A DNA stretch of 64,000 nucleotides from Leptolyngbya ohadii IS1 (GCF_002215035.1 NZ_NKFP01000006.1:1686530-1750529), one strand, 5' to 3'; positions 47,219-58,145 are shown, counted from the stretch's first letter. Notes: generated from the sequence alone by a model not told the origin. Translations and numbers: made by a program.

Positions 47219-47362
47219 CTTGCTTTCCTTTCGGGTTTCAATTTTTTAATTTACTGTTCTCATTTGCTTGCGCTGCTGTAGCCAATTTATGGGAATCTGC
47301 GGATGGGCAAATCTACACAGCAGTAGAACCCGGATCGCAATTCTCCCTATCCTGAGAAGGAG

Positions 47363-48244
47363 CTAGCGATCGACCAATACTGCCTGTTTGGTTGGACGAA
47401 TTCGCATTCCACGAGCCTGACTGTAGACCTTAATAAACTCAGCTCCTGTCAGCAGAATTTGCACCGAGTAGAACACCCAGATTAGAACGATCGCCAGGGA
47501 AGCCGCTGCCCCATAGGACGAAGTAATGCCGCTGCTGCCCAAATAGGAACCCAGGAAATATTTACCCAGGTTGAACAGCAGTGCCGTAATAATTGAACCC
47601 ACCCAGACTGCCCGCATCGGCACTTTTACATCTGGCAAAACTTTGTAAATAAGCGCAAACAAAACGGCGATCACGCCAAAGGACAGCAGGAAATTCACCA
47701 CGCGAGCCAGCGCAGTCAGAGCCGGGAAGAAATGACCGATGTAAGCACTGATACCCGCCAGTACCGCACTCAAGACCAGCGACACCAGCAGCAAAAAGCC
47801 GATCACCAGAATCATTGCAAAGGAGAGAAAGCGATCGCGCAAAAAGTTCTTCACTCCCGCACCCGGACGAGGTTCGACGTGCCAGATGGCATTGAGTGCA
47901 TCCTGAAGCTGACCAAACACACCGGACGCACCAAACAACAGCGTGACAATACTGGCGATCGTGGCAAAGATTCCGCCCGAACCCGCACGATAGGCATTTT
48001 GCAGCATTGCCTGAATCGCTTCGGCTCCCTGCTGTCCTACCAGTCCCTGGATCTGTCCAACAATCTCTCCGCGCACGGCTTCCTGCCCAAACACGGCTCC
48101 CGCGATCGCAATCACCAGTACCAGCAGCGGCGCCAGGGAAAAGGTCGTGTAATAAGCCAGTGCTGCCGCCCAGAGTGAAATTTTATCGGTCTGCCAGCCG
48201 ATCGCAGTCTCTTTTAAAATTCTCCAAAATGTCTTTATCTTCAT
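47363..48244 (-). CDS. YihY/BrkB-family membrane protein
   Basis: 293 residues from the ATG at 48244 (MKIKTFWRILKETAIGW); the frame is open for 29 codons further upstream, but the domain begins here. Six helices are expected. Typical segments: LWAAALAYYTTFSLAPLLVL, FGQLQDALNAIWHV and YGAAASLAIVLIWVFYSVQILLTGAEF. The family was once thought to be RNase BN, which is not supported. Some are suggested to be transporters. An AT-rich 350-nt spacer separates it from the divergent small gene. Confidence 0.9.
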   Translation of the reverse strand: MKIKTFWRILKETAIGWQTDKISLWAAALAYYTTFSLAPLLVLVIAIAGAVFGQEAVRGEIVGQIQGLVGQQGAEAIQAMLQNAYRAGSGGIFATIASIVTLLFGASGVFGQLQDALNAIWHVEPRPGAGVKNFLRDRFLSFAMILVIGFLLLVSLVLSAVLAGISAYIGHFFPALTALARVVNFLLSFGVIAVLFALIYKVLPDVKVPMRAVWVGSIITALLFNLGKYFLGSYLGSSGITSSYGAAASLAIVLIWVFYSVQILLTGAEFIKVYSQARGMRIRPTKQAVLVDR

Positions 48245-48598
48245 CGCTTTCAGGTTGATAAGCAGCAGAGTTAGTATTTGTATTAATTCCCAAACTTGAT
48301 TCTCAAGCCGAGTTCTCAAACTGGGTTTCAAATTGAGTTCTCAAATTTATTAAGCAGCAGATTAAGATCATTCGCCTCTCTCATCAGGGTGTTTAAGCAT
48401 CTTCATTAATAAATATTTCTTTAACTCTGCGTTCAAAAATGCTCGTTTTGCCTTCCATTTAGCCTATTCCCCAGGAAAGACGATCGGGTTTTCTAATCCT
48501 GCTAGGGTACGAATTAAGGCTGAGTCAGAAACTTGAGTCAAAAACTTGAGTTAAAAATCTGCGTTAACAAAGTTGTAGCAATATAAGAAATAAACGTT
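48245..48598. other. Intergenic region with divergent promoters
   Basis: No gene. Several copies of a GAGTTCTCAA / CAAACTTGAGT-like motif occur (48290-48350 and 48520-48560: ACTTGAGTCAAAAACTTGAG), which may be regulatory or chance repeats. Confidence 0.45.
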
Positions 48599-49102
48599 AT
48601 GTTCCCCTATGAAACCAACTCTTATTTCAATGCGGGTTCCGGCATAAATCAGGCATCAACCGATTCCACCTCCGTTCAATTAGTTGCCCTTCAGCCGGGT
48701 GAACCCTCTGCCAGTGAAAACTCTGGGAAATTGCTCTCCCGTGCCCAGATGCGGCAGATCGCCGAACAACGGGAACCGCCTCCCCCAGCCGTTAAGCCGA
48801 GCGATTTCTTTACCAGTCCGCTCGTATGGCTTCTGCCCGTTTGGGGAGCGATCGTATGGCTGCTGCTGCTCGGAACCGCCTCGGAAGCGTTGAAACTGCT
48901 GCGCTACAATACGACCACACTAAAACAGGGACAGCGTGTTCCCTGCAAAAACTGTCAATTCTTCTCCAGCAATTTCTACTTAAAGTGCGCCGTGCGTCCC
49001 TCCGATGCCCTGACCGAACGGGCGATCGACTGTACCGATTTCTGCCAAAAATCCGCTGTTGATGAATCCAAGCCGCAAGCAAAAGGAGGAATTAGACGTT
49101 AG
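48599..49102 (+). CDS. Hypothetical protein with one TM helix and a Cys cluster
   Basis: 167 residues. A disordered N-terminus (to ~75) is followed by one membrane helix (SPLVWLLPVWGAIVWLLLLG) and a cytosolic tail with six Cys: PCKNCQFFSSNFYLKCAVRP and AIDCTDFCQK. The Cys pattern suggests a zinc or iron-sulfur site. This layout is seen in cyanobacterial hypothetical proteins, but no function is known to me. The ATG directly follows an AT-rich leader without a strong Shine-Dalgarno sequence. Confidence 0.75.
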   Translation: MFPYETNSYFNAGSGINQASTDSTSVQLVALQPGEPSASENSGKLLSRAQMRQIAEQREPPPPAVKPSDFFTSPLVWLLPVWGAIVWLLLLGTASEALKLLRYNTTTLKQGQRVPCKNCQFFSSNFYLKCAVRPSDALTERAIDCTDFCQKSAVDESKPQAKGGIRR

Positions 49103-49236
49103 GTTGCTATTGGTTCCCCGTCATGGGTTTAGGTCGTTTGTTCCAAGGTCGTTCCAAGATCATTCGTTTCAAATAGTGGCAAAGGACTAAAGACTCAAGA
49201 CAGCTTTTCTCGTCTAAGTCTCTCTTATCCAGAAGT

Positions 49237-49737
49237 TTGAGGTTCGCAATGCAGGGAATCGCTGCAACAGAGTCATCCTCCGCCTATCTTCCCCTCAGCT
49301 TTCAAGAACTGCTGTTTCGTTTGACGATCGCGCTTATTCTAGGAGCGATCATAGGACTGGAGCGACAGATTCGCCGCAAGTCTGCTGGGCTCAGAACCTA
49401 CATGTTGACCTGCCTGGGAACAGCGTTTCTGGTACTTGTGCCGATTCAAGCAGGCATGGCAGTGCAGGATTTTGGGGGAATTAGCCGGATTATGCAGGGG
49501 ACAATCACGGGAATTGGATTCATCGGCGGCGGCACGATTCTTCACGGCAATCGCAACGGAAACAAGGAAGAAATGCGCGCCCACGGTTTAACCAGTGCAG
49601 CTTCGATCTGGGTATCCTGTGGCTTAGGCTTTGCGGCAGGGTTTGGACTCTGGGAACTGGGCTTAATTGGTGCAGTCCTGACCTGGTTCATTCTGGACAT
49701 TGTGAAGCGAGTTGAACCCCATCCCGAACATGATTAG
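49237..49737 (+). CDS. MgtC/SapB-family membrane protein
   Basis: 166 residues from a TTG; the ATG at 49249 may be the true start. Five helices are seen. LILGAIIGLERQIRRKSAGLRTYMLTCLGTA and MQGTITGIGFIGGGTILH are the MgtC signatures. Only the membrane domain is present, without the ACT-like tail of MgtC proper, so it is the short SapB-like form. A role in magnesium or membrane-potential homeostasis is suggested from the family. Confidence 0.88.
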   Translation: MRFAMQGIAATESSSAYLPLSFQELLFRLTIALILGAIIGLERQIRRKSAGLRTYMLTCLGTAFLVLVPIQAGMAVQDFGGISRIMQGTITGIGFIGGGTILHGNRNGNKEEMRAHGLTSAASIWVSCGLGFAAGFGLWELGLIGAVLTWFILDIVKRVEPHPEHD

Positions 49738-49853
49738 GCAAAGCAAGTCTCGCTATTCCTTAGACATTTTCTTACCGCAGCGGCAGCAAAATCCCTATCA
49801 TAGACAAGTCCGAGGCGATAAACTTGATTGCCTGACCTGCCTCCCTAGCTGGA

Positions 49854-50375
49854 ATGACTCAAACAGGAATGACTCAAACGGAAAAGGTTCAACAGCCCTA
49901 CAAGCTTCTGTTCGTTTGCCTGGGAAATATTTGCCGATCGCCCTCCGCCGAAAACATCATGAATTACCTGATTCGGCAGCGAGGACTTCAGGATCAAATT
50001 GTCTGCGATTCTGCCGGAACGTCGAGCTATCACATCGGTAGCCCTCCCGATCGCCGCATGACTGCTGCCGCTGCCAAAAGAGGGATTGTGCTGGAAGGAC
50101 GCGCCCGCCAGTTTAAGCCCCATGACCTAGAACGGTTTGACCTGATTCTGGCAATGGACAAAGACAACTACGCCGATATTCTTGCCCTCGACCCCGCAGG
50201 CAAGTATCACGATCGGGTGAAGCTCATGTGCGACTTTTGCCGCCATCACCCAGATCGCGAAGTGCCAGACCCCTACTACGGCGGCGAATCTGGCTTTAAC
50301 TACGTGATCGACTTACTGCTGGATGCCTGCGAAGGACTGCTCGATCAGGTTCTATCTCAAAAGTCTCAAAGCTAA
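49854..50375 (+). CDS. Low-molecular-weight protein-tyrosine phosphatase
   Basis: 173 residues. The P loop CLGNICRSPSAE gives Cys-x5-Arg, and VPDPYYGGESGF carries the general-acid Asp. Two close ATGs (49854, 49866) are both preceded by similar CAGGAATGACTC repeats; either could start translation. It would dephosphorylate Tyr residues of proteins, for example in polysaccharide export control; no kinase partner is next to it. Confidence 0.92.
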   Translation: MTQTGMTQTEKVQQPYKLLFVCLGNICRSPSAENIMNYLIRQRGLQDQIVCDSAGTSSYHIGSPPDRRMTAAAAKRGIVLEGRARQFKPHDLERFDLILAMDKDNYADILALDPAGKYHDRVKLMCDFCRHHPDREVPDPYYGGESGFNYVIDLLLDACEGLLDQVLSQKSQS

Positions 50376-50665
50376 CCCCTGACTGCTCCTGAATCAAACA
50401 CCTGTCCTAAATCAAACAACTATCCTGAATTAAACAGCCTCTTGTGGGGTGGGCGTCTCGCCCGCCAAGTGCAGCCAAGTTTCACTCAGACCGATCGGCT
50501 GAATCATGAAAGCTTTCCAGTCCCCACGCTCAACCTCTTTCTTAACCTCTTTTTCAACAGATTCAGTAGACCTCCTGCATGAATGGTGGAGAGTGTGCCA
50601 GTTGGGGCAAGAGGCTTGCAAAAACGGAGTGAGCATGGCAGAAGTAAGTTCAAGGAGGAATAGCC

Positions 50666-51100
50666 ATGCCCTACCGAGAACTGGAACGCCTGAGTGCCGG
50701 AGAATTCAAGCGATTGTGCGGCGTAAGCCGTCAGACTTTCGACGAAATGGTCGAGGAGTTGCGTCCCCACCTGGAACGCCAGGGCAAGCGAGGCGGACAA
50801 AACAAGCTGAGTGTAGAAGACCAACTGCTGGTGGCATTGGAATATTGGCGGGAGTATCGCACCCAATTTCACATCGGCACGAGTTGGGGGATGCATGAAA
50901 CGACAGTAGGGCGCATCATCAGGAAAGTCGAAGACATCCTCGTCAAATGCGGCAAGTTTCGCTTACCGAGCCAGCGGCAGTTGTACCAACCGGGCTGGGA
51001 ATGGAAGGTGCTGCTGGTGGATGTGGGCGAGGTCGAAATCGAACGCCCGAAAAAAAACAGAAACGCTACTACAGTGGCAAGCAAAAATGCCATACGCTGA
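50666..51100 (+). CDS. IS5-family transposase, first frame
   Basis: 144 residues. The N-terminal DNA-binding part includes CGVSRQTFDEMVEELRPHL and a helix-turn-helix near FHIGTSWGMHETTVGRIIRK; the first catalytic Asp is probably in VLLVDVGEVEIERPKK. The last residues after KK are out of frame. The shift site A-AAA-AAC (51052-51058) is a perfect X-XXY-YYZ heptamer in the proper phase. The start ATG is preceded by AAGGAGGAA. Confidence 0.85.
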   Translation: MPYRELERLSAGEFKRLCGVSRQTFDEMVEELRPHLERQGKRGGQNKLSVEDQLLVALEYWREYRTQFHIGTSWGMHETTVGRIIRKVEDILVKCGKFRLPSQRQLYQPGWEWKVLLVDVGEVEIERPKKNRNATTVASKNAIR

Positions 51101-51495
51101 AGGCGCAACTGCTGGTGGATTTTGACACGGGGCAAGTGATTGCCACCGCCACTGACAAAGGCAAGACCCATGACTTCAAACTGCTCAAGCGCAGCCGTTT
51201 ACCCTTTGTTTCATCGCAGTTATGTTTAGCCGACCGAGGGTATCAGGGGTTTGCCAAGCGTCACGCGGGGGCTTGTACGCCCACCAAGAAGCCGCGCAAG
51301 CAGCCATTAGCTCCAGACGAAAAGCAGCATAATCGGGCATTAGCCAAACTGCGGGTGCGAGTCGAGCATGTGATTCGTCGCTTCAAGGTGTTTCGCATCT
51401 TCTCAGGACGCTACCGCAATCGAAGGCGGCGATTTGGCTTGCGCTTGAACTTGATTGCGGGACTGCTCAACTACGAACTGGCACATCCCTCCTGA
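51049..51495 (+). CDS. IS5-family transposase, second frame (read by -1 shift)
   Basis: Continues the transposase from the shift site: KKQKRYYSGKQKCHTLKAQL, the second Asp in LCLADRGYQGF, and the Glu in LAKLRVRVEHVIRRFKVFRI. It ends NYELAHPS, just inside the right inverted repeat. Conserved residues are intact, so the fused product could be active. Start shown is the frameshift point, not an initiation codon. Confidence 0.82.
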   Translation, partial: EKKQKRYYSGKQKCHTLKAQLLVDFDTGQVIATATDKGKTHDFKLLKRSRLPFVSSQLCLADRGYQGFAKRHAGACTPTKKPRKQPLAPDEKQHNRALAKLRVRVEHVIRRFKVFRIFSGRYRNRRRRFGLRLNLIAGLLNYELAHPS

Positions 51496-51608
51496 TTCGT
51501 GCAGGAGGTCTAGTGAACGGGGAAGTTTTTACACTGGGCAGGCAAGATGCCCAACCTATAAGCAACCCTGCTGATTGAGAGCCAAGATTTCAGGCAGATG
51601 AATCAGCA

Positions 51609-52217
51609 TTAAGCACGTTTCTTTGCCTGCCGATGGCGAATAAACCAGACGATCGCTCCGACCGCAATTAGCCCCAGGGCAATCTTGGAGACGGGAGCCA
51701 GATACTCGTCTACCAGGGTATAGTTATCGCCCAGCAGATACCCCGCATAGGTGAGCAGCATGACCCATGCCACTGTTCCCAGCGTCGAGAAGATCAGGAA
51801 GGGAGCAAGCCGCATTTCGCTGAATCCGGCGGGGAGGGAAATCAGGGTGCGGATGCCGGGAACCAGCCGCCCAAAGAAGACTGCCTTGGTACCATGCCGA
51901 TAAAACCACTGCTGGGACTTGGTAATTTCTTCGGAGGAGATTCCTAGCCATTTGCCGTGGCGATCGATCCAGCCCTTAATCCGCTCCTCCCCCAGGACTT
52001 TACCGAGGTAATACCAGGGAATTGCGCCCAGCATCGTGCCGATCACGCCCGCCAGAATCACAGGCACAAAGCTCATTTTGCCCTGGGCGATCGTGAACCC
52101 TGCCAGCGGCATGATCAGCTCAGACGGAATCGGCGGAAACAGATTTTCCAGAAACATGAGCAGCGCAATTCCCACGTAGCCCAGCGAATTCATTGTGTTG
52201 GTAATCCATTCAGCCAT
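51609..52217 (-). CDS. DedA-family membrane protein
   Basis: 202 residues with four to five helices. LMFLENLFPPIPSELIMPLAGF and FFGRLVPGIRTLISLPAGFSEM are the DedA/SNARE-associated marks, including the Arg and Gly residues important in E. coli DedA proteins. The family flips undecaprenyl phosphate or phosphatidylethanolamine-like lipids. It could share a transcript with the ahcY gene 83 nt upstream on the same strand. Confidence 0.9.
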   Translation of the reverse strand: MAEWITNTMNSLGYVGIALLMFLENLFPPIPSELIMPLAGFTIAQGKMSFVPVILAGVIGTMLGAIPWYYLGKVLGEERIKGWIDRHGKWLGISSEEITKSQQWFYRHGTKAVFFGRLVPGIRTLISLPAGFSEMRLAPFLIFSTLGTVAWVMLLTYAGYLLGDNYTLVDEYLAPVSKIALGLIAVGAIVWFIRHRQAKKRA

Positions 52218-52300
52218 AAGCGGGTTCCCTCAGTGACGGCAATATCACGAAAAAGGGCAGGCATTTGCCCACCCCTTGTTTAGCGATTCACGATGACCAA

Positions 52301-53605
<1,305 letters not shown>

Positions 53606-53654
53606 TTACACGGGAAACCTACACTAGCTTAACCGATAGGGGGAGAAGAAATGT

Positions 53655-54104
53655 CTACCCTGCGGGGTTTGCTCCAGGCTGGCTCTGGGTTTTCAGGGTT
53701 TCCAAGTCCTGCCGCACCCGATCAAGCCCCGTCTGATTATCCTGCTCCAGATAGCGATCGCTCGCCTTCAGCAATTCCCCGATCGCCTCTGTGACCTGAT
53801 TTAAATTTGCCGTTGCCCGTCCGCAGTTATGAAATGCCTCTGCAAAGGTCGGATCAAGCCGAAGTGCCTGTTGGAAATGAGCGATCGCCTGCCGATACTG
53901 CTTTTCCTGGAATGCCGTACAGCCTTTTTCAAATTCCAGGGCGGCTTCCTCGTTGAGCGTCGGCGTCGGCGTGGGCTGGATAACGTCCACAAAAATTAGC
54001 TTCAGGCTCCCCGTCCCACGATATGCTCGCACCATTGAGCCAACGCCAAAGGCAAAGATAAATCCAATAACAAGAATCCAGAGGGTGAAGGGGAGGGGTT
54101 CCAT
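53655..54104 (-). CDS. Membrane-anchored TPR protein
   Basis: 149 residues. One N-terminal helix (LPFTLWILVIGFIFAFGVGSMV) is followed by two to three TPR-like units (ALEFEKGCTAFQEKQYRQAI, HFQQALRLDPTFAEAFHNCG, ATANLNQVTEAIGELLKASD). It likely presents a protein-protein interaction surface at the membrane. The start codon falls at the edge of an octamer repeat that makes up its whole leader, and no Shine-Dalgarno sequence is seen. Confidence 0.82.
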   Translation of the reverse strand: MEPLPFTLWILVIGFIFAFGVGSMVRAYRGTGSLKLIFVDVIQPTPTPTLNEEAALEFEKGCTAFQEKQYRQAIAHFQQALRLDPTFAEAFHNCGRATANLNQVTEAIGELLKASDRYLEQDNQTGLDRVRQDLETLKTQSQPGANPAG

Positions 54105-54190
54105 GAGTGGATGGGTAGATGAGTAGATGAGTAGATGAGTAGATGAGTAGATGAGTAGATGAGTAGATGGGTAGATGAGTAGATGAGTAG
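54103..54190. repeat. Octamer tandem repeat forming the leader of the TPR gene
   Basis: Ten to eleven units of GAGTAGAT with few changes (GAGTGGAT, GGGTAGAT). On the minus strand the array runs into the ATG of the TPR gene. This is the longest and most regular array in the window. Confidence 0.92.
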
Positions 54191-54339
54191 CAGGGGAGCA
54201 GGGAGCGGGGGAGAGGAGGAGGGTGGGGGATAGGGGATGTCAGTGTGTTTCTTGTAGTGTGGGCATTTTGTCCAACTTTCAGAATCTATGCGCTCAAGCG
54301 ATCGCTTTCAGCCTACCGCCTTTGGGGTTAGCGTCTTGC

Positions 54340-54798
54340 TCACGTTTCGAGTGAATCTTGATTGGCTTCTCCGATTAATTTTTCCATGTGCTGATCGGGA
54401 GATCGGAGAGAAGTGAAGCCTATTTGCTGGTAGAGAGCCTGAGCATCTTGAGTGACCAGTCGCCAGCGGGGAATCGATCGAAGTTCAGGAGATTCCAGAA
54501 CAGTTTGCACCAGCCAGCGTCCTAAGCCCTGTCCGCGAAAGGGTTGCAGCACAAATACGTCCGCAAGGTAGGCAAAGGTCGTGTAGTCAGTAATCGCTCT
54601 GGCAAACCCAATTTGCTCCCCGGTCTGATTCGAGTACAGCCCAAACGGCTGCGAATGCTCGATCGACTTCTCCACCGTTTCCAGCGATCGTCCCTTTGCC
54701 CAGTAGGATTCTGTCAAAAACCCGTGAATTACTTTTAAGTCAAGGCGATCGCGACTCGTACTAATCGTATAGTCCCCCCAACCCCATTCCTGTCCCAA
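54340..54798 (-). CDS. GNAT-family N-acetyltransferase
   Basis: 152 residues from a TTG at 54798, chosen because GGGAGG lies 5-6 nt upstream and the domain starts here; the longer open frame adds 56 Arg/Lys-rich residues that do not look like the family. The acetyl-CoA site is VFVLQPFRGQGLGRWLVQTV (Q/RxxGxG/A). ALYQQIGFTSL is the usual last strand. Substrate unknown. Confidence 0.85.
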   Translation of the reverse strand: MGQEWGWGDYTISTSRDRLDLKVIHGFLTESYWAKGRSLETVEKSIEHSQPFGLYSNQTGEQIGFARAITDYTTFAYLADVFVLQPFRGQGLGRWLVQTVLESPELRSIPRWRLVTQDAQALYQQIGFTSLRSPDQHMEKLIGEANQDSLET

Positions 54799-55057
54799 AA
54801 ATTCCTCCCATTTCTCGCAGATTATTGTGAGGCGATTGATTCTTCTCGTTCCTCTCGTTTTTCTTGCTCGTTTCCGACTCGTCTTAATCTTTACGTTCCA
54901 TTGCTCAGCATTGAAATGCGCGTAGGAGACTCTGCCTCCCGAATGTAGTAAGCGACAGAGCTGCATCCGATCCTTAGCTGAGCCTGGACACCAAATTTAA
55001 ACCAGATTCAAATGCTCCCCTGCTCCCCTGCTCCCCACTCCCCACTCCCTACTCCCC

Positions 55058-55888
55058 CTACCGCTTCCGATCCCAATCCCCATCATCATCCACAAAATCC
55101 CACTCATCATCGGGCGCAGGATCAGCCGCACGAGGAGGCGGCGGAGTTTCTTCAGGGGCAGGGCGGAAAGGCGGTGTAATCACCCGAAATTCGGCATCGT
55201 AGACGCTGTTGCTGCGGGCTGGGGGTGGTTCGTCTTCGATCGGGTCATCCTCTGGTTCTTCCGGCGGACGATAGCTGTAGGAATAGACAGAACCGGACTG
55301 CGATCGGCTTGTGGGGCGCTGATCGGCTTCAAAATTGATGGGCGGGCGATTCTCGCGATAGGGAATGGGTTCGGCATCAGGGGGCGGCTGACGACGGGGT
55401 GATTCTTCGTAGCCCTGCCAGTCTGACCAGGCAGCATCTTCACGATCGCGAATCGGAGGTTGCTGGGCAGGGTTTGGGGTTTGGGGAGGAGTCGATCGGG
55501 GCGAGGGTTCGTCCCAGTTTTCCCAGGCGGCGGAGTCTCGATCGCTGTCCCAGTCCTCATCGCGAGCAGCAGATCTGCGGGCAGTGGATTTTGCGGCTTC
55601 CGTCGAGGCGGCTGACCATCCTCCCGTGCGAAAGTTACTGAACCGATCGCCAATTGGACGGCTCTTCGGCTGAGAGGCAGGGCGGCTCACTGGACGGGAA
55701 ACCTCGATCAAGCCTGCCATCAAAATTGTCGTCAAGACTCCTGCCCCGATCGCCCCCAATACCCAGAAGGAAAGCGGGAAGGCTACGGTTGGAATGCCCA
55801 GAATCACTAGCGATACGGGAGCCAGGTTTTGCACCGCAAAGAGTGTCAGGGCACCCAGAATGGCAATCAAAAGCAGGAGTCGAATCAT
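55058..55888 (-). CDS. LapA-like two-helix membrane protein with disordered tail
   Basis: 276 residues. Two N-terminal helices (LLLLIAILGALTLFAVQNLA and FWVLGAIGAGVLTTILMAG) resemble LapA/DUF1049 proteins. The remaining ~200 residues are Pro, Arg, Asp and Ser rich and predicted disordered, with repeats such as DREDAAWSDWQGYEE and AAWENWDEP. In E. coli LapA helps assemble lipopolysaccharide; the cyanobacterial long-tailed form is not characterised. Confidence 0.75.
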   Translation of the reverse strand: MIRLLLLIAILGALTLFAVQNLAPVSLVILGIPTVAFPLSFWVLGAIGAGVLTTILMAGLIEVSRPVSRPASQPKSRPIGDRFSNFRTGGWSAASTEAAKSTARRSAARDEDWDSDRDSAAWENWDEPSPRSTPPQTPNPAQQPPIRDREDAAWSDWQGYEESPRRQPPPDAEPIPYRENRPPINFEADQRPTSRSQSGSVYSYSYRPPEEPEDDPIEDEPPPARSNSVYDAEFRVITPPFRPAPEETPPPPRAADPAPDDEWDFVDDDGDWDRKR

Positions 55889-56021
55889 GGTCAGTTTTCT
55901 CTTACCGCGATCGTCTCAAGTCTATCTTTCTTGGGGGAATTCCCTGTATTGGAAGGCAATTATTAGTATTAGAAGGCGATTAAAGGGGATTACTAGAGGG
56001 CGAATATAAGGGAACAGTTAT

Positions 56022-56678
56022 TTAGAGATCGATCGGCTCACTTTCCCCAATGCCTCTTCCCTGCCATCGCTTCATCGGCACACAGTCCAGCCCGAACTGA
56101 TCGAGGGCACGGGCAATCACAAAATCCACCAGATCCTCGATCGTCTGCGGCTGATGGTACCAAGCGGGAATGGCAGGCACGATTCTGGCTCCGGCTTCCG
56201 TTAAGGTAGTGAGATTCCGCAGGTGAATCAGACTGAAGGGCGTTTCGCGCGGCACAATCACGAGTTTGCGACCTTCCTTTAGCTGCACATCGGCGGCACG
56301 TTCCAGTAAATCGGCACTCAGTCCAGCTGCGAGTTTGCCGACCGTACTCATGCTGCAAGGCATCACCACCATGCCCATTGTGCGAAACGATCCGCTGGCA
56401 ATATTAGCTCCCACATCGCCCCAGGGATGACAGCGCAGTTTACCCCCCGTTTCCACGCCTGCCTGCTGTCGCCAGAACTGCTCCTGCTGCACAGGTTCGA
56501 CGGGCATCCGAATCTGATGTTCCGCCTGCCACACCATATAGGTAGACTTCGAGGCAACGAGTTCGATCGCATGATCTGCCTCCAAGAGAAACTTGAGGGC
56601 GCGCACGGCGTAGATCAAGCCCGATGCACCTGTTACGCCCAGGATCAGCGGTAGAGAAGGTGAAGAAGAATTAGACAC
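56022..56678 (-). CDS. ubiX: Flavin prenyltransferase UbiX
   Basis: 218 residues. GVTGASGLIYAVRALKFLLE is the FMN-binding opening, VVMPCSMSTVGKLAAGLSADLLERAADV the conserved Ser/Thr region, and VPRETPFSLIHLRNL the prenyl-substrate part. It makes prenylated FMN for UbiD-type decarboxylases, in cyanobacteria used for plastoquinone-related steps. The UbiD partner is not in the window. The neighbouring miaB, upstream on the same strand, starts a separate unit about 85 nt away. Confidence 0.95.
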   Translation of the reverse strand: MSNSSSPSLPLILGVTGASGLIYAVRALKFLLEADHAIELVASKSTYMVWQAEHQIRMPVEPVQQEQFWRQQAGVETGGKLRCHPWGDVGANIASGSFRTMGMVVMPCSMSTVGKLAAGLSADLLERAADVQLKEGRKLVIVPRETPFSLIHLRNLTTLTEAGARIVPAIPAWYHQPQTIEDLVDFVIARALDQFGLDCVPMKRWQGRGIGESEPIDL

Positions 56679-56762
56679 AGGAATTCAGAATTGTCATACT
56701 TCTTCATCTTTACATTTTCACCTTTGGATTTTCAGAAGATTCTTGAGGAAAGGCGATCGTGC

Positions 56763-58145
56763 CTAAACACAAGCCACCTCAGCATTCCCCACCCGCTCGC
56801 CCTCAATCACAATCTCTCCCGTAAGGCTAAACGCCCGGACTTCGGTAATTTTCACTTTCACCGTCTGACCCCGGAGCTGCTCCAGGTTGCCCTCAAAGAA
56901 AGTGAGCCGATTGCCGCGCGTCCGTCCCATCACCTGAGCCGGATTCTTAGGATTCACTTCCTCCACCAGGACTTCTTCAATGCGTCCGGCATAGCGTAGC
57001 GATCGTTCAGCGGCTTTAGTTGCCACGAGATGATTCAACCGTTGCAGGCGATCGGCTTTCACGTCTTCGGGCAATTGATTGTCCCACAAGGCGGCGGGTG
57101 TGCCGGGGCGGGGAGAGTAGGCAGCGGTGTTGAGCTGATCGAAACCTATATCCTCTACGAGCTTCAGCGTGTTCTCAAACTGAGCTTCCGTTTCGCCAGG
57201 GAAACCGACGATCGCATCCGCACTGATAGCAGCATCGGGCATATAGCGACGAATGGTGTCGATGATGCGGCGGTACTTTTCGTGGGTATAGCCGCGCGAC
57301 ATTGCCTTGAGAACTTCGTTATCGCCGGACTGAAACGGAATGTGGAAATGTTCGCAGACTTTTGGCAGCTCCGCACAGGCGCGAATCAGTCGTTCGGTAA
57401 AATAGCGGGGATGGCTGGTGGCAAACCGGAGGCGATCGATTCCCGGTATGTCATGCACGAAGTACAGCAAATCGGTCAGGGTGTGCAGGTGTCGTCCGTC
57501 TGCTGTTGCGCCGGGTAAATCCCGTCCATAGGCGTCGATATTTTGCCCCAGCAGCGTCACTTCCTTGTAGCCCTGCCGTCCCAGTTCCTCCATTTCTGCC
57601 CGAATTGCCTCCGGTGTCCGGGATTGCTCAACTCCTCGCACATTGGGAACCACGCAGTAGGTACAGCGTTCGTTGCAGCCATAGATGACGTTAACCCAGG
57701 CGGTTACGGCACTGTCGCGGCGCGGCTTGGTGATGTCTTCAAAGATATGAACTGGCTCTGTGGCGACTACCTGATTTCCCGAAAAGACCTGCTCCAGCAA
57801 GTCTTGCAATCGATTGGCGTGCTGCGGACCCATCACCAGATCCAGCTCCGGAACACGACGCAATAAGGATTCGCCCTCCTGCTGCGCCACACAGCCAGCC
57901 ACAATCAGCGTCAGATCGGGCTGTTCGTGCTTCCGCTTTGCCTGCTTGCCCAGATAGGAGTAAACCTTTTGTTCGGCGTTGTCGCGAATGGTGCAGGTGT
58001 TGTAGAGAATAACGTTTGCGTCGTCGGGAGACTCTGACCACTCAAACCCCATGTCTTCAAGGATGCCTGCCATCCGCTCGGAGTCAGCTTTGTTCATCTG
58101 ACAGCCAAAGGTGGTGATGTGATAGCGACGCTGAGAGTCAGTCAT
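56763..58145 (-). CDS. miaB: tRNA-2-methylthio-N6-isopentenyladenosine synthase MiaB
   Basis: 460 residues. Three Cys of the N-terminal cluster are in [23 protein letters not shown] and GCVAQQEG. The radical-SAM motif [13 protein letters not shown] (CxxxCxxC) follows, with [14 protein letters not shown] and a C-terminal TRAM domain ([12 protein letters not shown]). It methylthiolates A37 in tRNAs that read UNN codons. Length is normal. Confidence 0.97.
   Translation of the reverse strand: MTDSQRRYHITTFGCQMNKADSERMAGILEDMGFEWSESPDDANVILYNTCTIRDNAEQKVYSYLGKQAKRKHEQPDLTLIVAGCVAQQEGESLLRRVPELDLVMGPQHANRLQDLLEQVFSGNQVVATEPVHIFEDITKPRRDSAVTAWVNVIYGCNERCTYCVVPNVRGVEQSRTPEAIRAEMEELGRQGYKEVTLLGQNIDAYGRDLPGATADGRHLHTLTDLLYFVHDIPGIDRLRFATSHPRYFTERLIRACAELPKVCEHFHIPFQSGDNEVLKAMSRGYTHEKYRRIIDTIRRYMPDAAISADAIVGFPGETEAQFENTLKLVEDIGFDQLNTAAYSPRPGTPAALWDNQLPEDVKADRLQRLNHLVATKAAERSLRYAGRIEEVLVEEVNPKNPAQVMGRTRGNRLTFFEGNLEQLRGQTVKVKITEVRAFSLTGEIVIEGERVGNAEVACV

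Larger units (their letters stand above)
50579..51510 (+). mobile_element. IS5-family insertion sequence
   Basis: Ends are inverted repeats: GACCTCCTGCATGAATGGTG at the left and GACCTCCTGCACGAATCAGG (reverse complement) at the right, continuing into a shared GTGCCAGTT. TA flanks both ends. Two frames overlap and are joined by a -1 shift. At 932 bp it is similar in size to IS5-family elements of the IS1031/IS427-like kind. Confidence 0.88.

Noticed and set aside
54103-54190. Octamer array considered as a CRISPR
   Set aside because: There are no unique spacers: the 8-bp units are directly adjacent. The 41-bp units at 36338 also lack spacers.
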